Source: Ruminococcus flavefaciens (GTDB taxonomy: Bacteria > Bacillota > Clostridia > Oscillospirales > Ruminococcaceae). From it: 64,000 nucleotides of DNA. Of the stretch, positions 17,106-25,614 are shown piece after piece. The position numbers were made by a program, and so were the translations under genes. The notes under the pieces were generated by a model. That model saw only the letters and a program-made list of their open reading frames with translations, had not been told where the DNA came from and searched no databases. The stretch spans positions 124,001 to 188,000 of the forward strand of contig NZ_FRCT01000002.1 of the NCBI RefSeq assembly GCF_900143025.1, written 5' to 3'. How positions within the stretch are numbered: the stretch's first letter is position 1; each line of letters begins with the position of its first letter.

Positions 17106-17897
17106 ATGGATATACAGAAAAATGATATTGATGGCGGCAAATCCTTCGACTGGGGAAGAACTTCTTCAGATTACGCTAAATTTCGCGACATTTACCCGCC
17201 TGTTTTCTTTGGCAAGGTAGCTGAAAGAGGACTTTGTGTAAAAGGTCAGCGTGTTCTTGATATCGGTACAGGTACAGGTGTTGTACCACGTAATATGTAC
17301 AAATACGGAGCTTCATGGACAGGTGCTGATATATCTGAAAATCAGATAGAACAAGCAAAAATACTCGCTCAAAACAGCGGCATGAATATTGATTTTGTAG
17401 TTTCAGCTACAGAGGAGCTTGATTTCCCTGATGAAACTTTCGATGTAATAACCGCGTGTCAGTGCTTTTTCTACTTTGATTACGATACCGTTATCCCAAA
17501 GCTTGCCAAACTTTTGAAAAAGGGCGGTAGGTTGGTGATATTATTCATGGCATGGCTACCTGACGAGGATAAAATAGCATGGGACAGCGAAAGTCTCGTC
17601 CTCAAGTACAATCCTAAGTGGACAGGCGGAAGATATGTTCGTAAGCCTGTATTTATTCCAGAGAATGCAAATGACTTTTTTACTATCGAGTACGCCGAGG
17701 ATTATGATTTAATGGTACCTTTTACCCGTGAAAGCTGGAACGGACGCATGAAAGCTTGTCGCGGTATTGGAGCTTCTCTCCGCGCAGAAGAAATATCAGC
17801 CTGGGAGCGTGAGCACATGGAAATGCTTGCAAAAACTCCTTCTAACGAATTTGATATACTTCATCACGCGGCAATGGCAATACTCAAAAAGAAGTAA
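17106..17897 (+). CDS. Class I SAM-dependent methyltransferase
   Basis: A 263-residue methyltransferase. Motif I is VLDIGTGTGVVPRNM, the acidic post-strand residue is TGADISENQ, and post-motif segments VSATEELDFPDETFDVITACQCFFYF and LLKKGGRLVILFM follow. The N-terminus FDWGRTSSDYAKFRDIYPP is typical of small-molecule (UbiE/Tam-like) methyltransferases. Substrate unknown. Ribosome site AAAGGAAT lies ahead. It is the last gene before the rplS promoter; a poly-U-flanked AT hairpin just after the stop may end the transcript. Confidence 0.9.
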   Translation: MDIQKNDIDGGKSFDWGRTSSDYAKFRDIYPPVFFGKVAERGLCVKGQRVLDIGTGTGVVPRNMYKYGASWTGADISENQIEQAKILAQNSGMNIDFVVSATEELDFPDETFDVITACQCFFYFDYDTVIPKLAKLLKKGGRLVILFMAWLPDEDKIAWDSESLVLKYNPKWTGGRYVRKPVFIPENANDFFTIEYAEDYDLMVPFTRESWNGRMKACRGIGASLRAEEISAWEREHMEMLAKTPSNEFDILHHAAMAILKKK

Positions 17898-17929
17898 ATA
17901 AATTAATTTTGTTTTTTTCTAAAAAACAC

Positions 17930-17958
17930 TTGCTTTTTTTATCAAAGTATGGTATTAT
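17930..17958 (+). promoter_or_regulatory. SigA promoter of rplS
   Basis: TTGCTT (17930-17935), 17-base spacer, TATTAT (17953-17958). The predicted transcript has a leader of about 205 bases. Confidence 0.7.
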
Positions 17959-17964
17959 ATAAAA

Positions 17965-18172
17965 GCATTTGAAATCCGTTCGGGTATTTTTATACTTGAA
18001 TGAGGGTTAATGCCGAAAGACATTAAATCGGATAGTCCGCTGCCTGATGCTCATTTATGAGCCGATGTACTTAATTAAGTACACATATTTATATTATTTC
18101 TGCACAAACCGAATGCTGAACGGTTGCTGCGGAACAGGTAAGAATGTTCGGAAATTTTAGGAGGAAAATAAA
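17965..18172 (+). promoter_or_regulatory. Structured 5' leader of rplS (possible L19 leader)
   Basis: About 205 untranslated bases precede rplS. Visible elements are a GCTCA/TGAGC hairpin (18049-18062), a perfect palindrome GTACTTAATTAAGTAC (18067-18082), and a stem CCGAA (18109-18113) with TTCGG (18147-18151) enclosing an ACGGTTGCTGCGG loop just before the AGGAGG ribosome site (18159-18164). An upstream TTCGG (17979-17983) could compete for the same CCGAA. Firmicutes rplS is known to carry an autoregulatory leader; the last stem fits that idea, but I cannot confirm the family model. Confidence 0.5.
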
Positions 18173-18517
18173 ATGGATGCACTCAAGTTAATCAGCGAAT
18201 CAAGCATGAAGGAAAATGTTCCGCAGTTCAACGTAGGTGATACCGTAAAGGTTCACGTTCAGATCAAGGAAGGCGATAAGAGCCGTATCCAGATCTTCGA
18301 GGGTACTGTAATTGCAAAGAAGCACGGCGGAATCAGCGAGACTTTCACTGTTAGACGTGTAGCACACGGCTGTGGTATCGAAAGAGTATTCCCGCTTCAC
18401 TCTCCTGTTGTTGACAAGGTAGAGGTTGTAAGATACGGTAAAGTTCGCAGAGCTAAGCTTTATTACCTCAGAGACAGAGTTGGTAAGGCTGCTAAGGTTA
18501 AGGAACAGATCCGCTAA
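18173..18517 (+). CDS. rplS: 50S ribosomal protein L19
   Basis: L19 sits at the 30S-50S interface. The 114 residues match the family ([71 protein letters not shown]). It is transcribed alone from its own promoter with a long leader and is followed by a strong terminator. The usual Firmicutes neighbours trmD and rimM are not here; the rbgA-rnhB-yraN genes downstream are typical company. Confidence 0.98.
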   Translation: MDALKLISESSMKENVPQFNVGDTVKVHVQIKEGDKSRIQIFEGTVIAKKHGGISETFTVRRVAHGCGIERVFPLHSPVVDKVEVVRYGKVRRAKLYYLRDRVGKAAKVKEQIR

Positions 18518-18530
18518 CAGGTTGCAGACT

Positions 18531-18595
18531 GAGTTCAGCCGACTCGCTTCGGCTGACTCATCTTCTTTCCTTGAGGGACTTAAAGTCCCTTTTTT
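18531..18595 (+). terminator. Tandem hairpins and rho-independent terminator after rplS
   Basis: A first stem TCAGCCGA/TCGGCTGA (18535-18556) is followed by GGGAC/GTCCC (18575-18589) and six T residues. Confidence 0.85.
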
Positions 18596-18633
18596 GCTAC
18601 ATATTTACATTTTTATAGTCTGGAGGCAGCATT

Positions 18634-19419
18634 ATGGCTGATGAAATAAAGAACAATTTACAAAACGAAGAAGCAGAAAATGAAATAGAAGAAAGTGCCG
18701 AGGAAGCTGTTGAGGCTGTCGAAGAAGCATCTGAGGATATCGAAGATATCACAGAAGATGCTGCTGATAATGACGATGATGAAGAAGATGATGATGAAGG
18801 AGAAGACGAGTCATCCGAATCAGCAAAAAAGGAAAGTAAGCTGGTCGATGATATCCTTGAAATAGTTGAATCTACCCTGCTTACTGTTTTTGTTATTGTT
18901 ATGATTTTCACATACTTGCTTCATCCTGTAGTTGTTGACGGAAGCTCAATGAATGATACTTTATTTGATGGCAACAGAATATTTATGACAACAGTTTATA
19001 CAGGTCCTCATTACGGCGATATACTCGTCATAGATAATAATAAATCTTATCTTCTTGATGAGAATAACAAGATCGTAGAGCGTGATATTTCCGCTTCACA
19101 TCTTAAAGAATGTCTTATCAAGAGAGTCGTTGCAGAGCCTGGTCAGACACTTATGATAGACCCTGATAAAGAGCAGGTCATCGTAGATGGCAAGGTGCTT
19201 GACGAACCATATATAAAGGATACTGTTATTGATGCAGGCGATGCATTTAATTTCCCTATAACAATACCCGAGGGCTATTATTTTGTAATGGGAGATAACA
19301 GACGAGGTTCATCTGACAGCCGTGTTTCAGATATAGGTCTTATTAAAAAGGATCAGATCTATGGCAAGGCAGTTCTAAGATATTCGCCTATAAAGGATTT
19401 CAAGTTCCTGCTTTTCTAA
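18634..19419 (+). CDS. lepB: Signal peptidase I with long acidic N-terminal extension
   Basis: Cleaves signal peptides from exported proteins at the outer face of the membrane. Residues ~1-70 are a low-complexity acidic stretch (Glu, Asp, Ala, Ser), followed by one membrane segment (about 80-102). The catalytic serine is in DGSSMNDTL and the lysine in CLIKRVVAEPG; the box MGDNRRGSSDSR is conserved. The family is usually ~170-190 residues; the extra 70 residues are the acidic tail, which would stay in the cytoplasm. It is directly followed by a second, shorter paralogue. Confidence 0.93.
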   Translation: MADEIKNNLQNEEAENEIEESAEEAVEAVEEASEDIEDITEDAADNDDDEEDDDEGEDESSESAKKESKLVDDILEIVESTLLTVFVIVMIFTYLLHPVVVDGSSMNDTLFDGNRIFMTTVYTGPHYGDILVIDNNKSYLLDENNKIVERDISASHLKECLIKRVVAEPGQTLMIDPDKEQVIVDGKVLDEPYIKDTVIDAGDAFNFPITIPEGYYFVMGDNRRGSSDSRVSDIGLIKKDQIYGKAVLRYSPIKDFKFLLF

Positions 19420-20019
19420 ATGAGTACTAATAAAACAGGCTCAGGATCTCTGAGTAAGGTAATGGATTTTCTTGAAACTCTCCTTATTACATTTTTTGTT
19501 ACAGTAATGATATTTACATACTGTTTCAAAATATATGTTGTTAAGGGCGAGTCAATGCAGGAAACTCTTTTTAGCGGAGACAAGCTTATTGTTGAGACAT
19601 TGCCGTTTACCAAACTTTCTCAGGGTGATATTATAGTTGCAAATATATCGGAAGCAAGACTTCTTGATGACAGCGGAGATCTGTATGATAAAGCTGTATC
19701 GCATAAAACTATCGTAAAACGAATAATCGCCTGTGAAGGACAAAGTGTTGATATCGACTTTTCCAGAGGTAAGGTGATTATTGACGGTGAAGAATTGACG
19801 GAGAGCTATACAAGCGGTCTTACTCATTCCGATGAAGGAGCTTTTACAGGAAAGTATCCCGTTACGGTTCCAAGTGGTTATCTTTTTGTAATGGGAGATA
19901 ATAGACGAAATTCTCTTGACAGCCGTTCATATGACATAGGCTTTGTTTCTGTGGACGATGTTGTTGGAAAAGTTGTTTTTCGTATCGCACCTGCTGAAAA
20001 GGCAGGAAGGGTAAAATAA
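19420..20019 (+). CDS. lepB: Signal peptidase I, second copy
   Basis: A 199-residue signal peptidase of normal size: one N-terminal membrane helix (about 16-37), catalytic serine in GESMQETL, lysine in TIVKRIIACEG, and MGDNRRNSLDSR. It starts immediately after the first lepB stop and has no good ribosome site, so it is probably translationally coupled. Sequence similarity across both copies suggests local duplication, then gain or loss of the acidic extension. Both copies keep the catalytic dyad and so should be active. Confidence 0.94.
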   Translation: MSTNKTGSGSLSKVMDFLETLLITFFVTVMIFTYCFKIYVVKGESMQETLFSGDKLIVETLPFTKLSQGDIIVANISEARLLDDSGDLYDKAVSHKTIVKRIIACEGQSVDIDFSRGKVIIDGEELTESYTSGLTHSDEGAFTGKYPVTVPSGYLFVMGDNRRNSLDSRSYDIGFVSVDDVVGKVVFRIAPAEKAGRVK

Positions 20020-20048
20020 AAGTATATAGATGTTTACAGGAGGCATTT

Positions 20049-20930
20049 GTGGATAACAGTGATATGAAGCAGATCCAGTGGTTTCCTGGGCATATGGCTA
20101 AAACAAGACGTCTTATAGCTGCTAATCTTTCACTTGTTGATGCAGTTGTGGAGATAGTAGATGCGCGTGCTCCTTTGAGCAGCCGCAACCCCGAGATGGA
20201 TCATATGACCAGAAACAAGCCGAGACTTGTACTGCTTAACAAAAGTGACCTTGCTGATGAACGAACCACTCAGCAGTGGATAAATTATTTCAGACAAAAC
20301 GGAAGTGAAGCACTTGCAGTCGACTGTAAATCAGGCAAAGGACTGAAAGCTATACTTCCTGCAATAAAAAATACCGTCCTTAAAGAACTCATGGACAAAA
20401 GGGCTAAAAACGGTATGACAGGAGCTGCTGTCAGACTTATGATAGTGGGGATACCTAATGTTGGAAAGTCGTCCCTTATCAATAAGCTTGCAGGTTCTAA
20501 ACGTGCCAAGGTCGAGGACAGACCGGGAGTTACACGTACAAAACAGTGGGTAAAGCTTGATAATAATACAGAGCTTCTTGATATGCCGGGTGTTTTGTGG
20601 CCTAAGTTTGAAGATCAGGACGTTGCGGTAAGGCTTGCTTTTACAGGAGCTATAAGCGATGACATTCTTGATATCGAAACTCTTGCAATGAAGCTTCTTT
20701 CGTATCTTGCTGAAAATTATCCGAACTCTTTAAAGGAAAGGTATAAGATAGAGCTTTCTGATGAAGATACAGGACTTGTACTTCTTGAAAAGGTCGGAAA
20801 AAAGCGCGGAATGATGATATCGGGCGGAGAGATCAATACCGAGCGTGCTGCAATAACTGTTATTGATGAGTTCAGAAGCGGCAAGCTTGGCAGGATAACT
20901 CTTGAAGCTCCGCAGAAAAAGGAGCTGTAA
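20049..20930 (+). CDS. rbgA: Ribosome biogenesis GTPase RbgA (YlqF)
   Basis: A circularly permuted GTPase needed for late 50S assembly in Bacillus. The 293 residues show the permuted order: G4 LLNKSDLAD first, then G5-like VDCKSG, G1 GIPNVGKSSL, G2-like GVTRTKQW and G3 DMPGVLWP. N-terminal IQWFPGHMAKTRR is typical. Start GTG at 20049 with AGGAGG (20039-20044) upstream; an ATG at 20064 is a less likely alternative. Followed with overlap by rnhB, the same order as in Bacillus. Confidence 0.96.
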   Translation: MDNSDMKQIQWFPGHMAKTRRLIAANLSLVDAVVEIVDARAPLSSRNPEMDHMTRNKPRLVLLNKSDLADERTTQQWINYFRQNGSEALAVDCKSGKGLKAILPAIKNTVLKELMDKRAKNGMTGAAVRLMIVGIPNVGKSSLINKLAGSKRAKVEDRPGVTRTKQWVKLDNNTELLDMPGVLWPKFEDQDVAVRLAFTGAISDDILDIETLAMKLLSYLAENYPNSLKERYKIELSDEDTGLVLLEKVGKKRGMMISGGEINTERAAITVIDEFRSGKLGRITLEAPQKKEL

Positions 20931-21553
20931 TGGCAAGAATAATTTTACATAAGGAATTATTTGACTACGATACTGAGCTTCGAAAGGCGTACCCTGTTAT
21001 CTGCGGTGTTGATGAAGCAGGACGAGGACCTCTTGCAGGTGATGTTTATGCTGCGGCTGTTATTTTAAACGACAGTGTACTTATAAACTACCTTAACGAC
21101 AGCAAAAAGATATCCGAAAAACGCCGTGAACTTCTGTATGATGAAGTAATAGACAAGGCGGACGCTTACTGTGTTGCAACAGCAAGCGTTGAAGAAATAG
21201 ATAAGATAAATATTTTACAGGCTGCTATGCTTGCAATGAAAAGAGCGATCAGCGGATTAGGCGTAAAGCCTGATCTCGCGCTCATTGACGGCAATCGTTT
21301 GCCTGAGCTTGAATGTGAGAGCAGATATGTAATTCACGGTGATGCTGTTTCAGCTTCGATAGCAGCGGCTTCTATACTTGCAAAGGTATCACGAGACCGC
21401 TATATGCGTGAACTTGATGAAAAGTATCCGCAGTACTGCTTCTCGCAGCATAAGGGCTATGGAACCAAGCTCCATTATGAGAAGCTTGAGGAATTCGGCA
21501 TATCTGAAGTTCACAGAAAAACATTTCTTAAAAAGCTTTATGAAAAAAAGTGA
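20930..21553 (+). CDS. rnhB: Ribonuclease HII
   Basis: Removes ribonucleotides from DNA and RNA in RNA-DNA hybrids. The 207 residues carry the metal-binding site CGVDEAGRGPLAGDVYAAAV (Asp and Glu), LIDGN with the third acidic residue and ASILAKVSRDRYM. C-terminal YPQYCFSQHKGYGTKLHYE is typical. The start ATG overlaps the last base of the rbgA stop. Its last 14 bases overlap yraN. Confidence 0.96.
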   Translation: MARIILHKELFDYDTELRKAYPVICGVDEAGRGPLAGDVYAAAVILNDSVLINYLNDSKKISEKRRELLYDEVIDKADAYCVATASVEEIDKINILQAAMLAMKRAISGLGVKPDLALIDGNRLPELECESRYVIHGDAVSASIAAASILAKVSRDRYMRELDEKYPQYCFSQHKGYGTKLHYEKLEEFGISEVHRKTFLKKLYEKK

Positions 21554-21917
21554 AATAGGAAAGCTCGGTGAGGAAAGCGTTTGTGCTTATCTTAAAGACC
21601 GGGGATATAACATTGCCGCTCGGAATTACCGTATAAAAGGCGGCGAAATAGATATAATCGCAGAAAACGGCGATTATATAGCGTTTGTTGAAGTCAAATC
21701 ACGCAAGCCGGACAGTATGGTAAATGGTTTTGAAGCTGTCAACAAGCGTAAACGCGGTCTGATTATCAAAACAGCCGCTGATTATTGCTGCAAGCACCCT
21801 AATTTCCTTCAGCCTCGATTTGATGTCGCACAAGTCATCATCATGGACGGGAAAGTGCTCAGCATTGATTATATAACAAATGCCTATGATACCACAGGCT
21901 ACAATTTCATATTTTAA
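21540..21917 (+). CDS. UPF0102 / YraN family endonuclease-like protein
   Basis: A 125-residue protein of the YraN family, which has a restriction-endonuclease-like fold. Visible are GKLGEESVCAYLKDRGY, NYRIKGGEIDIIAENGDYIAFVEVKSRK (E-I-D...E-V-K pattern) and FDVAQVIIMDGK. The start ATG lies inside the end of rnhB (14-base overlap). Function is poorly known, with a proposed role in DNA uptake or repair. Confidence 0.9.
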   Translation: MKKSEIGKLGEESVCAYLKDRGYNIAARNYRIKGGEIDIIAENGDYIAFVEVKSRKPDSMVNGFEAVNKRKRGLIIKTAADYCCKHPNFLQPRFDVAQVIIMDGKVLSIDYITNAYDTTGYNFIF

Positions 21918-21928
21918 AGGGTGATAAT

Positions 21929-23422
21929 ATGTTCTATAACAGCACAAGAAACAGCGAAGTCAAGGTCAAGAGTGCAGAAGCTATTACTCAGGGAATTTCT
22001 GCCGAGGGCGGACTTTTCGTTCCCGAGAGCATACCACAGCTTACTCTTGATGAGATAAAAGCTATCGGTGATATGAAATACACTGACAGAGCTGCTTATG
22101 TATTTTCAAAGTATCTTACAGATTTTACTGATGCCGAGATACATTATTGTACTGATAACGCATATAGTACCAAAAATTTTGAGACAGAGAGTATTTCTGA
22201 GATCGCTCATTTATTTGATGGAACATATATGCTTGAGCTCTGGCACGGACCTACTTGTGCATTCAAGGATATGGCTCTTCAGATACTCCCATATTTTCTC
22301 ACAACTTCAGCCAAGAAGATCAATCTTGATAAGAAGATAGTAATTCTTGTTGCAACATCAGGTGATACAGGTAAGGCTGCACTGGAAGGCTTTAAAGACG
22401 TTGAAGGCACATCTATCCTTGTATTCTACCCTGAGGACGGCGTAAGCCCTATGCAGAAGCGTCAGATGAAAACACAGGAAGGCTCCAACGTTGGAGTTTG
22501 TGCTATAAAGGGCAATTTTGATGACTGTCAGAATGGCGTTAAGGCTATCTTTACAAATGACGATGTCAAAAAAGCACTGGATGACAAGGGAATGATGTTC
22601 TCAAGTGCCAATTCTATTAACTGGGGCAGACTTGTACCTCAGATCGTTTACTACATTTCTTCTTATGCAGAGCTGGTAAAGGACGGAGAGATCCAGCTTG
22701 GTGAAAAGATAAATATTGTTGTTCCTACAGGAAACTTCGGTAATATTCTTGCAGCATACTACGCAAAGCATATGGGTATCCCTGTAAATAAGCTTATCTG
22801 TGCTTCAAATATCAATAATGTTCTTACAGACTTTATAAATACAGGTATATATGACAGAAACAGACAGTTCTATGCAACAGTTTCTCCTTCAATGGATATA
22901 CTTATATCCAGCAACCTCGAAAGACTTCTTTACCTTATGACAGACAAGAATGATGCCGTTATCCGTGAATGGTTCGGTAAGCTTGCTACAGAGGGCAGAT
23001 ATGAGGTAAGCGATGCAGTAAAGGCTAAGCTGAAGGAAGAATTTTCAGCAGGCTTCTGCGATGACGGTCAGACAAAGGCAACTATCAGTTCTATTTATAA
23101 GAAGTATTCATACACCTGCGATACACATACAGCAGTAGCTGTAAAGGTATACAAGGACTATAAGGAAACAACAGGCGATAAGACAAAGACTGTAATTGCT
23201 TCGACTGCAAGTCCGTATAAGTTCAGTGCAGCTGTTCTTGAAGCTCTTGAAGGCAAAAAATCTGATATTGATGAGTATGATAAGGTAGAAAAGATAGCTG
23301 AGCTTTCAAATATTCCTGTTCCGGCAGCTCTTGCTGATCTTAAAAACAAGCCTGAGCGTTTCAACGATACTATAGATAAGGCAGAACAGAAGGACTATGT
23401 GCTCAGCAAACTGAGCAATTGA
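21929..23422 (+). CDS. thrC: Threonine synthase
   Basis: Pyridoxal-phosphate enzyme turning O-phosphohomoserine into threonine. The 497 residues belong to the longer, fungal/proteobacterial-like class: RGLF-type start (GGLFVPESIP), the PLP lysine in CAFKDMALQILPYF, VATSGDTGKAALEG, and GNFGNILAAYYAK for phosphate binding. Ribosome site AAAGGGTG lies just ahead. No other threonine genes are adjacent. Confidence 0.96.
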   Translation: MFYNSTRNSEVKVKSAEAITQGISAEGGLFVPESIPQLTLDEIKAIGDMKYTDRAAYVFSKYLTDFTDAEIHYCTDNAYSTKNFETESISEIAHLFDGTYMLELWHGPTCAFKDMALQILPYFLTTSAKKINLDKKIVILVATSGDTGKAALEGFKDVEGTSILVFYPEDGVSPMQKRQMKTQEGSNVGVCAIKGNFDDCQNGVKAIFTNDDVKKALDDKGMMFSSANSINWGRLVPQIVYYISSYAELVKDGEIQLGEKINIVVPTGNFGNILAAYYAKHMGIPVNKLICASNINNVLTDFINTGIYDRNRQFYATVSPSMDILISSNLERLLYLMTDKNDAVIREWFGKLATEGRYEVSDAVKAKLKEEFSAGFCDDGQTKATISSIYKKYSYTCDTHTAVAVKVYKDYKETTGDKTKTVIASTASPYKFSAAVLEALEGKKSDIDEYDKVEKIAELSNIPVPAALADLKNKPERFNDTIDKAEQKDYVLSKLSN

Positions 23423-23424
23423 TA

Positions 23425-24117
23425 ATGAGTCTGTTCGTACTCGCTGATCTTCACCTGTGTAAAGGTGCTCCCGAAAAGACAATGAGTATCTTTCCCGGGT
23501 GGCAGAATTATCAGGAGAAGATCGAAAAGAACTGGCTCGATCTTGTCAGAGAAGAAGATACGATAGTGCTTCCGGGCGATATTTCGTGGGGAATGTCTCT
23601 TTCAGAGGCGGCACCCGATTTCCGATTTATAGAATCGCTTCCGGGCAAGAAGATAATCATAAAAGGAAATCACGATTACTGGTGGACTACGATGAAAAAA
23701 ATGGAAGATTTTCTTTCATCTGAAGGCTGCGGAACGATAAATATACTGCATAATAATCATTATAAATATGATAAATACGGTATATGCGGTACTCGCGGCT
23801 GGGTCAATATGCCTGGTGAAACACAGGACGAGAAGGTATTGAAAAGGGAAGTGCAGAGACTTGAAACGTCTATAAAATCTGCCCTTTCCGAAAATCTCGA
23901 ACCGATAGTTTTTCTTCATTATCCGCCCATATTTGCAACCAACTTCAACTATGATATTCTTGAAGTGCTGTATAGGTATAAGATAAAGGAGTGCTATTAC
24001 GGTCATATACATGGACATTCTGCACATGATCTCTGCGTAAAAAATACCTATGATGATATTAATTTTCATCTTATAGCAGGTGATTATTTACAGTTTGTGC
24101 CTGAAAAAATCTTGTAA
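23425..24117 (+). CDS. Calcineurin-like metallophosphoesterase
   Basis: A 230-residue cytosolic phosphoesterase with all five motif blocks: DLH near the start, PGDISWG, KGNHDYWW, LHYPP and GHIHGH. The family includes proteins annotated as serine/threonine phosphatase-like; the natural substrate is unknown. The ATG at 23425 is chosen over a TTG at 23419; both sit at the thrC stop, suggesting coupling. No terminator is visible before the tig promoter. Confidence 0.88.
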   Translation: MSLFVLADLHLCKGAPEKTMSIFPGWQNYQEKIEKNWLDLVREEDTIVLPGDISWGMSLSEAAPDFRFIESLPGKKIIIKGNHDYWWTTMKKMEDFLSSEGCGTINILHNNHYKYDKYGICGTRGWVNMPGETQDEKVLKREVQRLETSIKSALSENLEPIVFLHYPPIFATNFNYDILEVLYRYKIKECYYGHIHGHSAHDLCVKNTYDDINFHLIAGDYLQFVPEKIL

Positions 24118-24169
24118 ATTGTGCATTATGCAGAAGTGTGGAAAATCAGTAGAAAAATTTTCCGAAATG

Positions 24170-24178
24170 TGGTATAAT
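24170..24178 (+). promoter_or_regulatory. Extended -10 promoter of tig
   Basis: TGG directly precedes TATAAT (24173-24178); the -35 region is weak (TAGAAA, 24150-24155). The start codon is about 35 bases after the predicted start point. Confidence 0.6.
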
Positions 24179-24218
24179 ATACCAAGTATGTTATATAAAT
24201 ATTGGAGGACGTATTAAA

Positions 24219-25526
24219 ATGAGTTTAAAATCATCAAACAAAACAGATGTGAATACTACAGAGTTAGTAATTTCTATTGATGCAGAGGCTTTTGAAGCTG
24301 CTGTTGAAAAGGAATACCAGAGACAGAAGAAGAATATCCAGATCAAGGGTTTCAGAAAGGGTAAGGTTTCAAGAAAGCTTGCAGAGAGAGAGTTCGGTGA
24401 GGGTGCTTTCTATGAGGGCGCTATCAATTCTCTTCTCGGACCTGAGATAGATGCTGCTGTAAACGAAACAGGACTTGTACTTGTTGACAGACCAAACGTT
24501 GAGGTTACATCTATTGATAAGGCTACAGGCGTTGAGATCAAGGCTGTTTGTGTTACAAAGCCTGAGATCGAGATCACAGATTATAAAGGCATAAAGGCTC
24601 CTAAGGAAGTTAAGGAGATCACTGATGAGGATATCGAGAAGCAGATCGACATCATCAGAAAGAAGAATGCTCGTATAGTTTCTGTTGATGACAGAGCAGC
24701 ACAGCTCGATGATGAAGTAATCATTGATTTTGAAGGCTTCTTCGGTGATGAAGCATTTGAAGGCGGCAAGGGCGAGGATCATCCTCTTCGTCTTGGCAGC
24801 GGTCAGTTTATCCCAGGTTTTGAGGATCAGATCGTTGGTCACAATATCGGCGATGAATTTGATGTAAACGTTACTTTCCCTGAGGATTATCAGATGTCTG
24901 ATTATGCAGGCAAGGAAGCAACATTCAAGTGCAAGCTCAAGGCTATCAGCTATGAAGAGCTCCCTGAGATCAACGATGAGCTCGTAAAAGACGCTACAGA
25001 GTTTGAAACAGTTGCTGAGTACAAGGAAGACATCAAGTCTAAGCTTGAAGAAGCAGCAGTTTCACAGGCAGATTCAGCTTTCGAGAATGCTATTATGAAC
25101 GCTATCATCGAGAAGGTTGATTCTCCTATCCCGAATTGTATGTATGAGCAGAGAATAGATGCTCTTATGAGAAACTTTGAGCAGCAGCTCCGTTCACAGG
25201 GAATGGATCTCAAGCTTTACTTCCAGTACACAGGCATGGATATGGATTCATTCAGAGAGACATACAGAGAAAGAGCTGTCAGCGAGGTTAAGCTCAGACT
25301 TGCTCTTGAGAAGATCGCTGAGATTGAAAAGATCGAAGTAACTGAGGAAGAGATCAACAATGGCCTCGGTGAGATCGCTGCAGCAAACAACATTGATGTT
25401 GAGACTGTAAAGAGATTTATCCCTGTTGATGAATATGTTGCAGATCTCAGAGTACAGAAGGCTGTTGAGTTTGTAAAGGAAAATGCTGTTGTAGATAACA
25501 CTTCTGCTGATGAAAAGGCTGAATAA
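24219..25526 (+). CDS. tig: Trigger factor (ribosome-bound chaperone)
   Basis: Nascent-chain chaperone and peptidyl-prolyl isomerase. The 435 residues contain the ribosome-binding signature region KGFRKGKVSRKLAEREFG (family G-F-R-x-G-K-x-P), the FKBP-like domain (VIIDFEGFFGDEAFEGGKGE, FIPGFEDQIVGHNIGDEFDV), and a long helical C-terminal chaperone domain. The usual Pro of GFRKGKVP is Ser here. tig-clpP-clpX is a classical order. A hairpin between tig and clpP may limit read-through. Confidence 0.97.
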   Translation: MSLKSSNKTDVNTTELVISIDAEAFEAAVEKEYQRQKKNIQIKGFRKGKVSRKLAEREFGEGAFYEGAINSLLGPEIDAAVNETGLVLVDRPNVEVTSIDKATGVEIKAVCVTKPEIEITDYKGIKAPKEVKEITDEDIEKQIDIIRKKNARIVSVDDRAAQLDDEVIIDFEGFFGDEAFEGGKGEDHPLRLGSGQFIPGFEDQIVGHNIGDEFDVNVTFPEDYQMSDYAGKEATFKCKLKAISYEELPEINDELVKDATEFETVAEYKEDIKSKLEEAAVSQADSAFENAIMNAIIEKVDSPIPNCMYEQRIDALMRNFEQQLRSQGMDLKLYFQYTGMDMDSFRETYRERAVSEVKLRLALEKIAEIEKIEVTEEEINNGLGEIAAANNIDVETVKRFIPVDEYVADLRVQKAVEFVKENAVVDNTSADEKAE

Positions 25527-25533
25527 TACTCTT

Positions 25534-25546
25534 TTCGACATATAAT
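25534..25546 (+). promoter_or_regulatory. Possible clpP promoter with 0A-box-like element
   Basis: TATAAT (25541-25546) is directly preceded by TTCGACA (25534-25540), the complement of the Spo0A box TGTCGAA. The -35 is poor. The position inside the spacer would fit repression or a coincidence. Confidence 0.3.
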
Positions 25547-25560
25547 TATAGTAAATGATG

Positions 25561-25595
25561 TTGTCCCGCAGCTTTATTGTGGGACAACTGTTTTT
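25561..25595 (+). terminator. Hairpin with T-run between tig and clpP
   Basis: TTGTCCCGCA (25561-25570) pairs with TGTGGGACAA (25578-25587), one G-U pair, then CTGTTTTT. It should end or attenuate transcription before clpP, which lies 20 bases downstream. Confidence 0.7.
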
Positions 25596-25614
25596 AAAGA
25601 AAGGGCGATGAACT

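Noticed and set aside
18067..18082. Palindrome GTACTTAATTAAGTAC as a protein operator
   Set aside because: It lies inside the transcribed rplS leader about 100 bases after the promoter, so an RNA hairpin is the simpler reading.
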